A DNA stretch of 20,415 nt from a virus. The notes below the pieces were generated by a model, which saw nothing but the letters and a program-made list of their open reading frames with translations, did not search any database and was not told the origin of the DNA. The stretch lies in IMG/VR virus record IMGVR_UViG_3300031599_000052, positions 1 through 20,415 of that record; one strand, given 5' to 3'. A program made the position numbers and the translations under genes. Below, one piece after another: positions 1 to 7,768 of this stretch (within the stretch, counting starts at the first letter, position 1; each line of letters starts with the position of its first letter).

Positions 1-1880
1 CCGCCGCCATCATAATATCTAATCTGAACCTCTCCTCCAATATTATGAGTAGTACAAGACCAATATTTAGACCTGTTAAGTTCTAGCGTATTTGCATTTA
101 AAGTGTTAAAATTATGCAGTTCCCCCCAGTCAGCTGAAGTTGGTACATACCAATCCTCATATCCGCCCCAAGTTCCACTAAGAGCAGCATTAACAGCTAA
201 AAGATTTTCACCTTCTTGTGTTTGTAATACGTCACATATATCATCTCCGTAGTTTATATTCCCAATGAAAGGGGCTTCAAATACGTTTGTACTGAAAGCT
301 ATTGCTTCATAGTAATCTACTGGGGCCACAATAAAGCCTTCAGTTAAACCATCTGCGTTAGTACCTGCATAATATAAAGTTCCCCCTCCATATTCATCAC
401 CAACTGTTGGTAACCCTTCTTGAGGAGAATAAGTATAGTCACTAAATGTTGTAGGTGTAGTTACCTCCCCACCGGTTGTGTTTGTTGCATCCGGATCGGT
501 ACAGCCTTCGTAGGTACATGAAGCAGCTACGTGTGTATTTATATTTACAGCCTGGTCAGGATTTATAAGATTCGCTGTACCAGTTTCTGTGTAATCATTA
601 AAATTAAATGCATTTGGATCTAAACATCCATTATTTATTGCGTAACAACTTCCATTATCAGTTGTTGCTGCAGCATTATAGTTGAACATTGTGGCATCCG
701 TACATCCAGGAATTCCTAATGTATATGTACATAACGTATCATCTGCTACGAGGTCTGTACAATTTTCATCTGAAATATCAGTATAATTATCTGCTGACGG
801 ATCTGTACAAACAGAGTAAGCGCACATACCACTATTATCAACATGCCACGGCTCTATAGGGTCTGGTATGTTAGATGCAGGACTAAACGGAGCACATTGG
901 TGGTCACCTGCAGCACTCGTTAAACAAGCATCTTCATATCTCTGGCAATCAGCTGCAACATGTATAGTAGCTAAAGGGTCGTATCCATATGCAGTTTCAT
1001 CTGTACACCCAGAAACAGGTGCTACAACAGTGAATGTATATGAACCTGTGTACGATTCAGAAGAGGGTGGATTACCATGCCCCCCTGGTAGTAAGGCGGT
1101 AACAGTAAGTATTACTGTGTATGTTCCTGCTGCGTAAGTATTAAAAGGTTGGGGTGTATTTGTTACTGTAGAACCGTTCCCCATATTCCAACTCCATGAC
1201 TCAGAAACAGATCCTGGTATATTAACAGTACCAAGAAATTGATATGCTCCGTTAACATCCCCTACATTAATTTCCGCTGTTACTTGAACTTCAGAATCTT
1301 CTGGAGTAGGCGTAAAGGATGGATATGGCATACATAACCCACTATCTTCCCCAGATTCAGCTCCTAAATATGGTAGAGATGTAGAGTAATAGTAGTTACC
1401 ACTAGCAGCTCTTTGATCTAAAATATCCTTAGTAGAATCAGCTGCAGGGTTGTAATTAGAAGCTGTTGGGTCACTACATCCGCTAGTTGAGTTGTAACAT
1501 GTACCAGTCCAACCAACAGAGGTGTCCGCCTCAGGATTATAATTAGTGGCCGTACTATCTGTACAACCTAATATTTTGTAATCTCTAACATCAAGTACAG
1601 TACCTTTACCTATGAAGCACTCCAATGGTGGAGTTTTAATAGATTTTCCTCTGTATTTAAATTTAACATAGTATAGGTTATTTGCACCTATTTTAACTAC
1701 CACCATGGATAGTCCAATCAAAGCTAACACACAATCTGACTGAATTACACCAGTATTTTCGAATCCCTCCTTAGCGGCGTTATTTCGAATTGATATAATA
1801 TTACCTACCGCTAACTGTTCGCTATTCTTAGTTAGTTCTATTGTGGTACTTCTTAGAGGTGATGCTAATATATATGCCAT
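1..1880 (-). CDS. Fibre-like repeat protein with PKD and lectin-like domains (3' partial)
   Basis: The minus frame is open from ATG at 1880 to the window edge, giving 626 residues with no stop; I checked the phase line by line. Residues 1-100 form an N-terminal domain I do not recognise, perhaps the virion anchor. Seven [GV]C[TSL]D-type repeats begin near residues 105, 134, 291, 357, 392, 418 and 459, most with an A-x-N-Y/F-N core and a closing cysteine, as in Bacteroidetes surface proteins. A PKD-like domain lies at about 196-265 (WSWNMGNGS, then GTYTVILTV). From about 498 onward the pattern GGTLYYAG, EDWYVPTSADWGEL, YWSCTT resembles the DUF1566/Lcl_C group of C-type-lectin-like domains; its end lies outside the window. 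It is the last visible gene of the structural cluster. I infer a receptor-binding fibre or virion surface adhesin. The domains are fairly clear; the role is inferred. Confidence 0.8.
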   Translation of the reverse strand, partial: MAYILASPLRSTTIELTKNSEQLAVGNIISIRNNAAKEGFENTGVIQSDCVLALIGLSMVVVKIGANNLYYVKFKYRGKSIKTPPLECFIGKGTVLDVRDYKILGCTDSTATNYNPEADTSVGWTGTCYNSTSGCSDPTASNYNPAADSTKDILDQRAASGNYYYSTSLPYLGAESGEDSGLCMPYPSFTPTPEDSEVQVTAEINVGDVNGAYQFLGTVNIPGSVSESWSWNMGNGSTVTNTPQPFNTYAAGTYTVILTVTALLPGGHGNPPSSESYTGSYTFTVVAPVSGCTDETAYGYDPLATIHVAADCQRYEDACLTSAAGDHQCAPFSPASNIPDPIEPWHVDNSGMCAYSVCTDPSADNYTDISDENCTDLVADDTLCTYTLGIPGCTDATMFNYNAAATTDNGSCYAINNGCLDPNAFNFNDYTETGTANLINPDQAVNINTHVAASCTYEGCTDPDATNTTGGEVTTPTTFSDYTYSPQEGLPTVGDEYGGGTLYYAGTNADGLTEGFIVAPVDYYEAIAFSTNVFEAPFIGNINYGDDICDVLQTQEGENLLAVNAALSGTWGGYEDWYVPTSADWGELHNFNTLNANTLELNRSKYWSCTTHNIGGEVQIRYYDGG

Positions 1881-1906
1881 GGTACTTCTATAAGGTTAGT
1901 TTTGTT

Positions 1907-2401
1907 TTAGCAACCGCAGTCACAATTTCCTTCGCACATTTCAACAGCTTTTAAATACTGAGAATCTGCATCACTTACTAGCACTTTATCTTCTTCGGTC
2001 ATAATTCTGGCCGCAGTAGCTTGTGCAGATTTTATAAGTAACATAACTTTTTGTGCCTTATCCAGTATTGCTGAACAGGCGGGAGAGTAACACCCACAAC
2101 TTAATAATTTATCTGCTAATAAAACCAAGCATTTATCTACAGCACATGTAGATACTAGATATTGGAACGCAACAACTGCAGCAGATACCGAGGTAGTAAC
2201 CTCTACTAGGTATAATCCACCTAAAGTAAGTCCGGACATTGCCCATGAGTCTTCCGCCATAGTTATAAACCCAGTGTATACAGTACCTGAACTTACGTGA
2301 GTAAATTTTAATTTGTACTCTACATGAGGGTTCGGGTTTTCTAAGTTAACTATAATTGCTTTACAGTCACCTGACATCCTTGTTGTTAATGATAACGCCA
2401 T
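1907..2401 (-). CDS. Cysteine-rich probable virion protein
   Basis: This 164-aa protein starts at ATG 2401 and ends 26 bases before the fibre-like gene. The first 80 residues look like a beta sandwich of fibronectin III type (YKLKF, a Trp, then SGLTLGGLYLVEV). The second half is helical and cysteine-rich, with Cys at 86, 91, 102, 104, 109, 156, 160, 162 and 164, ending in CEGNCDCGC. Paired cysteines could bind a metal or form disulfides; the sequence alone does not decide. Its place between a structural gene and the fibre-like gene suggests a tail or fibre-attachment protein, but I cannot name a family. A terminator just upstream (2414-2451) means it may be expressed at a lower level than the 289-aa protein, or from its own promoter: a near-match TAAATTTC lies before the start. 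Confidence 0.75.
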   Translation of the reverse strand: MALSLTTRMSGDCKAIIVNLENPNPHVEYKLKFTHVSSGTVYTGFITMAEDSWAMSGLTLGGLYLVEVTTSVSAAVVAFQYLVSTCAVDKCLVLLADKLLSCGCYSPACSAILDKAQKVMLLIKSAQATAARIMTEEDKVLVSDADSQYLKAVEMCEGNCDCGC

Positions 2402-2413
2402 AAGTTGAAATTT

Positions 2414-2451
2414 AAAAAAAGATCGTATAGGGGCTATTAAAACCCCTACAC
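2414..2451 (-). terminator. Rho-independent terminator after the 289-aa gene
   Basis: On the minus strand, GTGTAGGGG (2451-2443) pairs with CCCCTATAC (2433-2425) across a 9-nt loop, nine pairs with one G-T wobble. GATC and seven T residues follow. It sits 22 bases past the 289-aa gene and just before the 164-aa gene, so it probably trims transcription within the structural cluster. Confidence 0.75.
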
Positions 2452-2472
2452 AATCTAAATAAGATTAATAGT

Positions 2473-3342
2473 TTAAGCTAACTCTGAGAACCCTTTAAGA
2501 GCTACGATAAACGCATCTCTAGCTACATCTCCAGCAACAACTTTTAAAGCAATGCTAAGCTCACGTACATTATCTACACCACGAATTTGACCTTCAGCCG
2601 AATTCTTATATCTTACAGATATAATATCGTAATCTGAAGCTGCTACTATATTTGTAGCTACTTCAGCAGCGAATGGGTTAAGACGGTCGTAGTTACCATC
2701 AGTTCTACCTGCTTGAGCAATCTCTAATTCACGTAACATAGCAGGAGTTCCAACTGGCTCTACTGCATTTGTTTTAGGCACTGTAATAACAATATCAGAT
2801 TCTCCCGCATCAAAAGCAATAGCTGCTCTCTCTCCGTCTTTCAATACGATTGTTACGATATGATCATCTGTACCAGGGGTTGTACCAATATCCATACTAA
2901 GAACACCTTCAAAGCCTTTAGTCTGAGCATCAAATGCTGCAACACATGCTGTAGCAGATGCTATTGCAGTTGCTCCAGATACGAACTCAATGTTATGACG
3001 TGTAAAAGGCTCATACCCTTGAGTTGTCATGATAACTTTAAGCGTGGCAGTTTTACCTGCAGTAGATCCTACAAAAGTAGCTACATGACTTTCAGCTCCG
3101 ATGTCAGCCCAGCTAACAAGATCAACACTTAAAATGTCATTACCTCTCATCCATGGAGAAAAATCATCTGCATCTGATGTTGTAGCACCTTTACGTGCAA
3201 CTCTCATTTCACCTGCAGCAGCTAAAGTTGCTGTGTCAGTTGATGCTGCACCTTGACCGTTTGCATCTTTGATCTGTAATACTGTTGTACCTGCTGTTGC
3301 AGCAAATACATCTGCTAATTCACTAATTATAACTTGTCTCAT
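2473..3342 (-). CDS. Probable virion structural protein
   Basis: A 289-aa protein from ATG 3342, rich in Ala, Val, Thr and Asp and predicted to be mostly beta strand, with no signal peptide or membrane segment. I do not recognise a family. Its composition (many short Ala/Thr/Val strands, few Cys, acidic) resembles abundant self-assembling virion proteins such as tail-tube or decoration proteins. It is the only gene in this part followed directly by its own strong terminator, which fits high expression. It lies between the putative connector gene (3364-4098) and the Cys-rich gene. Structural function is inferred from position; the exact role is open. Confidence 0.7.
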   Translation of the reverse strand: MRQVIISELADVFAATAGTTVLQIKDANGQGAASTDTATLAAAGEMRVARKGATTSDADDFSPWMRGNDILSVDLVSWADIGAESHVATFVGSTAGKTATLKVIMTTQGYEPFTRHNIEFVSGATAIASATACVAAFDAQTKGFEGVLSMDIGTTPGTDDHIVTIVLKDGERAAIAFDAGESDIVITVPKTNAVEPVGTPAMLRELEIAQAGRTDGNYDRLNPFAAEVATNIVAASDYDIISVRYKNSAEGQIRGVDNVRELSIALKVVAGDVARDAFIVALKGFSELA

Positions 3343-3363
3343 TTTTACAAATTTTAATAATTA

Positions 3364-4098
3364 TTATTCATTTTTACCTAACTCACTCTGGTGTGTTTGG
3401 TATCGAGGATCACCAATGACCTCTAGTATACTGCCAATTGCCATATCCACAATCTCTTGATGAGTATGTATAGGTAATTCACAGCTGTTGCCCAAAGATA
3501 GTGAAACTACCGAGGGATTCTTTATATACGTTAATTTAACCTTCTCTATTATAAATATATCATTAGTGTAGATTATGATATTATCACCTTCAACACTAAA
3601 GATAGGTTTATCTAGCTTCGTAGTATTAAATGGATCTACTAGAGAATTGAATACATCATCCTGCTGAGAAAACTTCATCATAACCTGCTTAGATACTTTT
3701 ATATCCTCAGGTATATCGGCTAGCTGTTGCTGATGATCTAAAGGAAGTATCCTACAATCTGATCTATGCGCTACCTCACCTACAATCTTTATTAAATGTC
3801 TGTAACCTTCTGGGAAGACTTCAGACTTATACATAAAAGTAGAATTGATGCTATCGGCTATATACTTACACTTTAGAGGTTTATCAACAAGTAAAGTACG
3901 GAGATCATCTATACGCTTTTGGGACTCTTCGAATCCCTTACCGTATATATTATTCTTACCGTACTTCAGCTGTATAAACTTATTAATAGCTTTATTAACC
4001 TCTAAGTCTATCTCTTCTGATAAAAGCGAGTCAGCTTGGAATGAATTAATCTTATCCACTCCTTGCTGAATCGCCAAATGCATTTGTTCAATATTCAT
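3364..4098 (-). CDS. Putative head-tail connector (ring/adaptor-type) protein
   Basis: A 244-aa protein from ATG 4098. The N-terminal 110 residues are strongly helical (MHLAIQQGVDKINSF, then EVNKAINKFIQLKYG). The middle is mixed alpha/beta. The C-terminus has a Cys-Glu-Leu-Pro segment followed by HTHQEIVDMAIGSILEVIGD and ends in PRYQTHQSE. A C-terminal LP-x-HTHxEIVDxA helix is, as I recall it, found in ring or adaptor proteins of Bacteroidetes podoviruses. The position between capsid and fibre genes also fits a connector. It overlaps no neighbour: 21 bases separate it from each side. The role is tentative; the gene itself is well supported. Confidence 0.7.
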   Translation of the reverse strand: MNIEQMHLAIQQGVDKINSFQADSLLSEEIDLEVNKAINKFIQLKYGKNNIYGKGFEESQKRIDDLRTLLVDKPLKCKYIADSINSTFMYKSEVFPEGYRHLIKIVGEVAHRSDCRILPLDHQQQLADIPEDIKVSKQVMMKFSQQDDVFNSLVDPFNTTKLDKPIFSVEGDNIIIYTNDIFIIEKVKLTYIKNPSVVSLSLGNSCELPIHTHQEIVDMAIGSILEVIGDPRYQTHQSELGKNE

Positions 4099-4118
4099 TT
4101 AGTACATTATTACATTTG

Positions 4119-4931
4119 TTATAGAGCTACCTCTTTAAGCTTTGCTCTTAAGGTAGTCAAAGTTCCTGAGTTCTTCTTGTTTTTCAAATAGATTACAGCG
4201 TCCTCCATAGTCTCTCCGATCACTTCGTCGATAAAGATTACTTGGTTACCTATCTTTCTTAAAACACTCATAGTGATCATCTCATCGATCTCAGCCTTAG
4301 TCTCTAAATTCTTATCTTCTGCAACACGTAAGAACTTTTTAGGGTCTGCGCTCTTAATATCATATAATGCATTCTCAATCTGTTCTAACGTAAGAGTGTC
4401 AGGATTAAGATTATTTGATAGTAAACGTAGAACTCTCTTCATGTTCTTAGTATCCGATGATAACTGAATAAATAACTTGTCAGCATCCTTCTTAACTTGA
4501 ATCTCATTAAATCGTTTAAGTTCATCTCTCTTAGTATCCTGTATGTAGAAACGTTTAATAGCTGATTGTGACATCTCAGCCTCTGTTAACGCAACATGTG
4601 GATGCTTGATAGCAAACTTATATTTTAAATAGTCCATGATATTAATTGGTTCGCCATCTTTGGTAAGACCAATCTCTAACTCGACTCCAGTAAATCCTAC
4701 TGGTATGGTCAACTCTGACCAGAATATTTTAGAATGACGTGGCCAATCTTGATGTTCCGGAGACACATCTAACAACCCAGTCATATACTTTTTCTCTTCT
4801 TCGGGTGAGAACCCTTTAAGTGGTTGTCTGTTGACATACACACTACTTAACTTTGTTATAGCCTCTGCTACAACTTCTTTTGGTAAATGATTTAAAATCT
4901 CTTTACGTCTTAGAAATATTTTTTTACTCAT
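4119..4931 (-). CDS. Conserved-looking structural-cluster protein of unknown function
   Basis: A 270-aa protein from ATG 4931. It is helical and charged, with a central segment DWPRHSKIFWSELTIPVG (about residues 62-79) that looks like a conserved core, and a region LTEAEMSQSAIKRFYIQDTK in the middle. No catalytic motif, membrane segment or cysteine cluster is visible. It is the first gene after the capsid terminator and is followed by the putative connector, so a head-completion or neck role is possible. I cannot assign a family; the gene call is firm from length, start and spacing. Confidence 0.65.
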   Translation of the reverse strand: MSKKIFLRRKEILNHLPKEVVAEAITKLSSVYVNRQPLKGFSPEEEKKYMTGLLDVSPEHQDWPRHSKIFWSELTIPVGFTGVELEIGLTKDGEPINIMDYLKYKFAIKHPHVALTEAEMSQSAIKRFYIQDTKRDELKRFNEIQVKKDADKLFIQLSSDTKNMKRVLRLLSNNLNPDTLTLEQIENALYDIKSADPKKFLRVAEDKNLETKAEIDEMITMSVLRKIGNQVIFIDEVIGETMEDAVIYLKNKKNSGTLTTLRAKLKEVAL

Positions 4932-4990
4932 AATATAGTTCTTTGTTAGTTAGTTCGGGTATAAAGAATAATTCCCCACTATTTTTCAGT

Positions 4991-5017
4991 AAAAGAAGTG
5001 GGGGACTAATCCCCCAC
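4991..5017 (-). terminator. Rho-independent terminator after the capsid gene
   Basis: On the minus strand a perfect 7-bp stem, GTGGGGG (5017-5011) and CCCCCAC (5004-4998), closes a 6-nt loop and is followed by TTCTTTT. It lies 46 bases past the capsid stop. A further GTGGGG on the minus strand (4979-4974) could compete for the CCCCCAC arm, which may let part of the transcripts read through into the downstream genes. Confidence 0.8.
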
Positions 5018-5062
5018 AACTCAACCAAAAAACCAATATATAGACACGCGATTAACGCCTTG

Positions 5063-6508
5063 TTATGATGCCACACATTCGATGTCAAGTGAAGTATCAA
5101 ATCTCTTCAATACAATACCTGCAGTCTTCAACATGTGAACAGATGCACCGTCTACGTCAGAAGCTCTAGATGTTCCAGAGTCAAATCCACGAGGTACAAC
5201 AGAACCAGCAACACACCATCTCATCATCTCACGACCCTTCTTATTAATCATCTGTAAATTCGACTGTCCGTCGTAATTAGATTGATCAACAAAAATCATA
5301 CGGTAAGACTCTAACGAATACCCAGTTACCGGGTGCTTGTCACGAGCTTGTGCAATAGGACCATGATCGAACATAGGTAATTTAACAACATTTACTGTAT
5401 GCCCATCTACGTGCTCGTATTGAGTAAAGTAACCTGTTAAACCTAATGAACGTCCAGAACCTGTAATGAAGCGATTCTCTCCACCAATCTTCCACGAGTT
5501 AGCGCTAGATCCACCGAAGTGTCCTTTTAATGCTTCGTCAAATTCACGAGCACCACCAGTTCCTGTGTAAAGAGTGATTTGTTTAGCATTGGCATCAGAC
5601 ATTCCGTAGAATAAGTCACCAATGATATTTTTGATCTTATTTTCAGTTAAAACTGAATAAGTATCCTTATTGATAATCTGCTCTAAAAGACCAGGACCCA
5701 AAATTACTGGTTGTCCATTTTCATCTTTCATTGTAGATTTACCTTTGTCATCGTAAGTCTTTTGACCGTACCAGTAGTACATCTCACATTCTTCTTTGAA
5801 AGAAAGCATGTGTTGATATTCTTCATAGTCCATCCAAAGTTTAGTAGCTCCGCCACCTTTCTTAGGAAGGGTAAATTCAGCCACGAAGTCTTTAGCATTA
5901 CCAGACATGTGGTATGATTTACGAATAGTACCGATCTTGTTACGAACTTTACCAGGAGTTTCCCAGTTAGATGCATTACCACGAGAGAAGTCAACTCCTA
6001 CCGGTGCATACATTTGAGCCCATAAAGCACCTACATCGTTTCCAGCTGTTAGTTTCGCAGACGGGTCTGGATTAACTAATTGTACTGTATAACGATAGTT
6101 AGCTCCAACCTGTACAGGTTCAGCCATGATACGTACTTGCTCACCTGCTCCGTTTACGAGAACGTAAGGGAAGATGAACCATTTATCTGGGAAAGTTAAG
6201 TAGAATGTTCCACCACCTAATCCTAGATTAGAACCGCCATTAGCTGCTGCTATTGGTCTAGTTTTCAACGAATGAGTTTTCACACGATACTCATACTCTA
6301 ATCTATCGATAGACTTTACGTTACCTACACCTTCAGTTAAGAAAGAAAGAGGGAAACGTTTGTCATCTTTACCAGAAAGGTGAGTAATGATCGGTGATAA
6401 TTCCGTTGGCCTAGAAACCATAGCATTAGCTAGACTGTTCATGTCAGTCATTTGAGAATCATTGTAATGATTCTTCTGTACACTAATGTTATTTCCTTGT
6501 ATTGCCAT
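5063..6508 (-). CDS. Major capsid protein
   Basis: A 481-aa protein from ATG 6508, directly after an acidic scaffold-like gene and before a strong terminator, the usual setting of a major capsid gene. Length fits the 480-500 aa capsid proteins of crAss-like and related Bacteroidetes phages. An extended N-arm of about 50 residues leads into RFPLSFLTEGVGNVKSID, followed by beta strands and a long mixed region with many aromatic residues. The C-terminal part (TAGIVLKRFDTSLDIECVAS) ends in a strand. An HK97 fold is expected from the family but cannot be proved here. There is no obvious protease-cleaved delta domain. The hairpin terminator and nearby promoter boxes suggest high late expression. 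Confidence 0.82.
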   Translation of the reverse strand: MAIQGNNISVQKNHYNDSQMTDMNSLANAMVSRPTELSPIITHLSGKDDKRFPLSFLTEGVGNVKSIDRLEYEYRVKTHSLKTRPIAAANGGSNLGLGGGTFYLTFPDKWFIFPYVLVNGAGEQVRIMAEPVQVGANYRYTVQLVNPDPSAKLTAGNDVGALWAQMYAPVGVDFSRGNASNWETPGKVRNKIGTIRKSYHMSGNAKDFVAEFTLPKKGGGATKLWMDYEEYQHMLSFKEECEMYYWYGQKTYDDKGKSTMKDENGQPVILGPGLLEQIINKDTYSVLTENKIKNIIGDLFYGMSDANAKQITLYTGTGGAREFDEALKGHFGGSSANSWKIGGENRFITGSGRSLGLTGYFTQYEHVDGHTVNVVKLPMFDHGPIAQARDKHPVTGYSLESYRMIFVDQSNYDGQSNLQMINKKGREMMRWCVAGSVVPRGFDSGTSRASDVDGASVHMLKTAGIVLKRFDTSLDIECVAS

Positions 6509-6549
6509 TTTTAAATTAATTTATATGCAAAGTTTAATATTGCCGTTAG

Positions 6550-7656
6550 TTAAATCGAAAGATCCAGATCATCTACATCGACGTCTTTTTTCCTTCTAGT
6601 TGCTCTCTTCGCGCTCTTAACAGATTCTTGTCTGCCAGAAATCTTATCTCTGAGAGTTTGTACACTCTTTGTTTTAGCTCTCGAGTTTACTAACCCGCCT
6701 AAATCAAATCCTTTGTACATTAGATAATCAATTGCTAGCTTTACGTCTACCTCTGCTTCAGAGTGATCAACATCTCGCTGAGTTCTACCTTCATTATCTA
6801 TAGTATTAGATAAGTATCCGAAGAACTTTGATTTATCTTTTTCAGGTATTGTTATACCTGCAAATTCTGATGAGTTAGTGATGGTATTCGAAATATCATC
6901 CCAAAACGACTGTTGCGCCTTTACCTCATCTACTTTAGTCTGTCTCTGCGTTTCATACATTCTCTCTCTTTGAGTGTCCTGGTAAGCGCTTAACGCACCT
7001 TTAGCAGCAGCAGCCTTTTTATATAATTTACCAGAATCCTCATAGTCTTCTAGTAACTCATTTGTAAATGCTTTATCATGACCTTTCAACTCAAAATAGT
7101 TAGCTAATATAGCTCTCTGAGATGCTGTGTCATTTTCATTCAATTCAAATGCAGAATAATCCGCCTTCGGATCATGTGCAGACATGAACTGTTGTGATTC
7201 TCCGCCTTGCATAACGTACTCTAAATGCTGCTTAACTAACGGAAAGTTATTTAATACATCATCTATTCTATCGTCTGCCATCTGGGAAGCTATATCCTTA
7301 GTCATAGCTGTCAACCCTTCTGGAGTATCATCGTATTCTTCTGAGGGTTCGTATCCAAGACTTTCTAAGATCTCTCCTACTACAGAGTCAGATGTATCAG
7401 CCTCGTCGCCATCATCATCGCCTTCATTAGGCTGCTCTTCAGGGTTGTCATCCTCTTCTTCCTCTTCAGGCTCCTCTTCTTCTTCCCCTTCATCACCTTC
7501 TAAGATGTCTTCTAATCCGTTGTCAGGCTCCTCTTCTGGAGCGTCTTCTGGTAATTCAAGGTCTCCTAATGGAGAATCTCCTCCGGTATCTGAAAAAACA
7601 TCGTCTATAGTGATGTCATCCAATGCGATCCCGTCGTTATCGTCTTCTGTAATCAT
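6550..7656 (-). CDS. Acidic scaffold-like / head assembly protein
   Basis: I place the start at ATG 7656 (368 aa). An upstream in-frame TTG at 7680 would lie inside the promoter -7 box (7678-7685). The first 100 residues are extremely acidic (GDEGEEEEEPEEEEEDD and further Asp/Glu runs), the middle is helical (residues about 190-250, with KAQQSFWDDI), and the last 40 residues are basic (RATRRKKD) before an acidic tail. An acidic, helical protein encoded immediately before the capsid gene is typical of scaffolding proteins, with the basic C-terminus suited to contacting the capsid protein. No protease motif is visible. Scaffold role is inferred from composition and position. Confidence 0.72.
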   Translation of the reverse strand: MITEDDNDGIALDDITIDDVFSDTGGDSPLGDLELPEDAPEEEPDNGLEDILEGDEGEEEEEPEEEEEDDNPEEQPNEGDDDGDEADTSDSVVGEILESLGYEPSEEYDDTPEGLTAMTKDIASQMADDRIDDVLNNFPLVKQHLEYVMQGGESQQFMSAHDPKADYSAFELNENDTASQRAILANYFELKGHDKAFTNELLEDYEDSGKLYKKAAAAKGALSAYQDTQRERMYETQRQTKVDEVKAQQSFWDDISNTITNSSEFAGITIPEKDKSKFFGYLSNTIDNEGRTQRDVDHSEAEVDVKLAIDYLMYKGFDLGGLVNSRAKTKSVQTLRDKISGRQESVKSAKRATRRKKDVDVDDLDLSI

Positions 7657-7677
7657 ATCTATTGGTTTTATTGTTAA

Positions 7678-7713
7678 CAAAAATACGCAATATATCTATA
7701 ACTTTTATACAAA
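7678..7713 (-). promoter_or_regulatory. Bacteroidetes-type promoter before the scaffold-capsid pair
   Basis: The minus strand carries TATTTTTG (7685-7678), a perfect TAnnTTTG -7 box, with TTTG at 7713-7710. The spacer is 24 nt, longer than the usual 19-21, so the -33 assignment is weak. Transcription would start about 15 bases before ATG 7656. The 88-base gap between the multidomain gene and this one contains no other obvious element. Confidence 0.5.
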
Positions 7714-7768
7714 CACTACATAATGCAGGTGTTATTAATATATAGCACTTTACTACTTATCTTCTCTT

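Noticed and set aside
868-1137. Plus-strand frame of 89 aa
   Set aside because: It lies inside the fibre-like gene, whose minus frame is open for 1880 bases with recognisable repeats and a PKD domain.
7184-7723. Plus-strand frame of 179 aa, very rich in Ser
   Set aside because: It is the antisense of the Asp/Glu-rich part of the scaffold-like gene; GAA/GAT runs read as TCT/TCC/TCA on the other strand.
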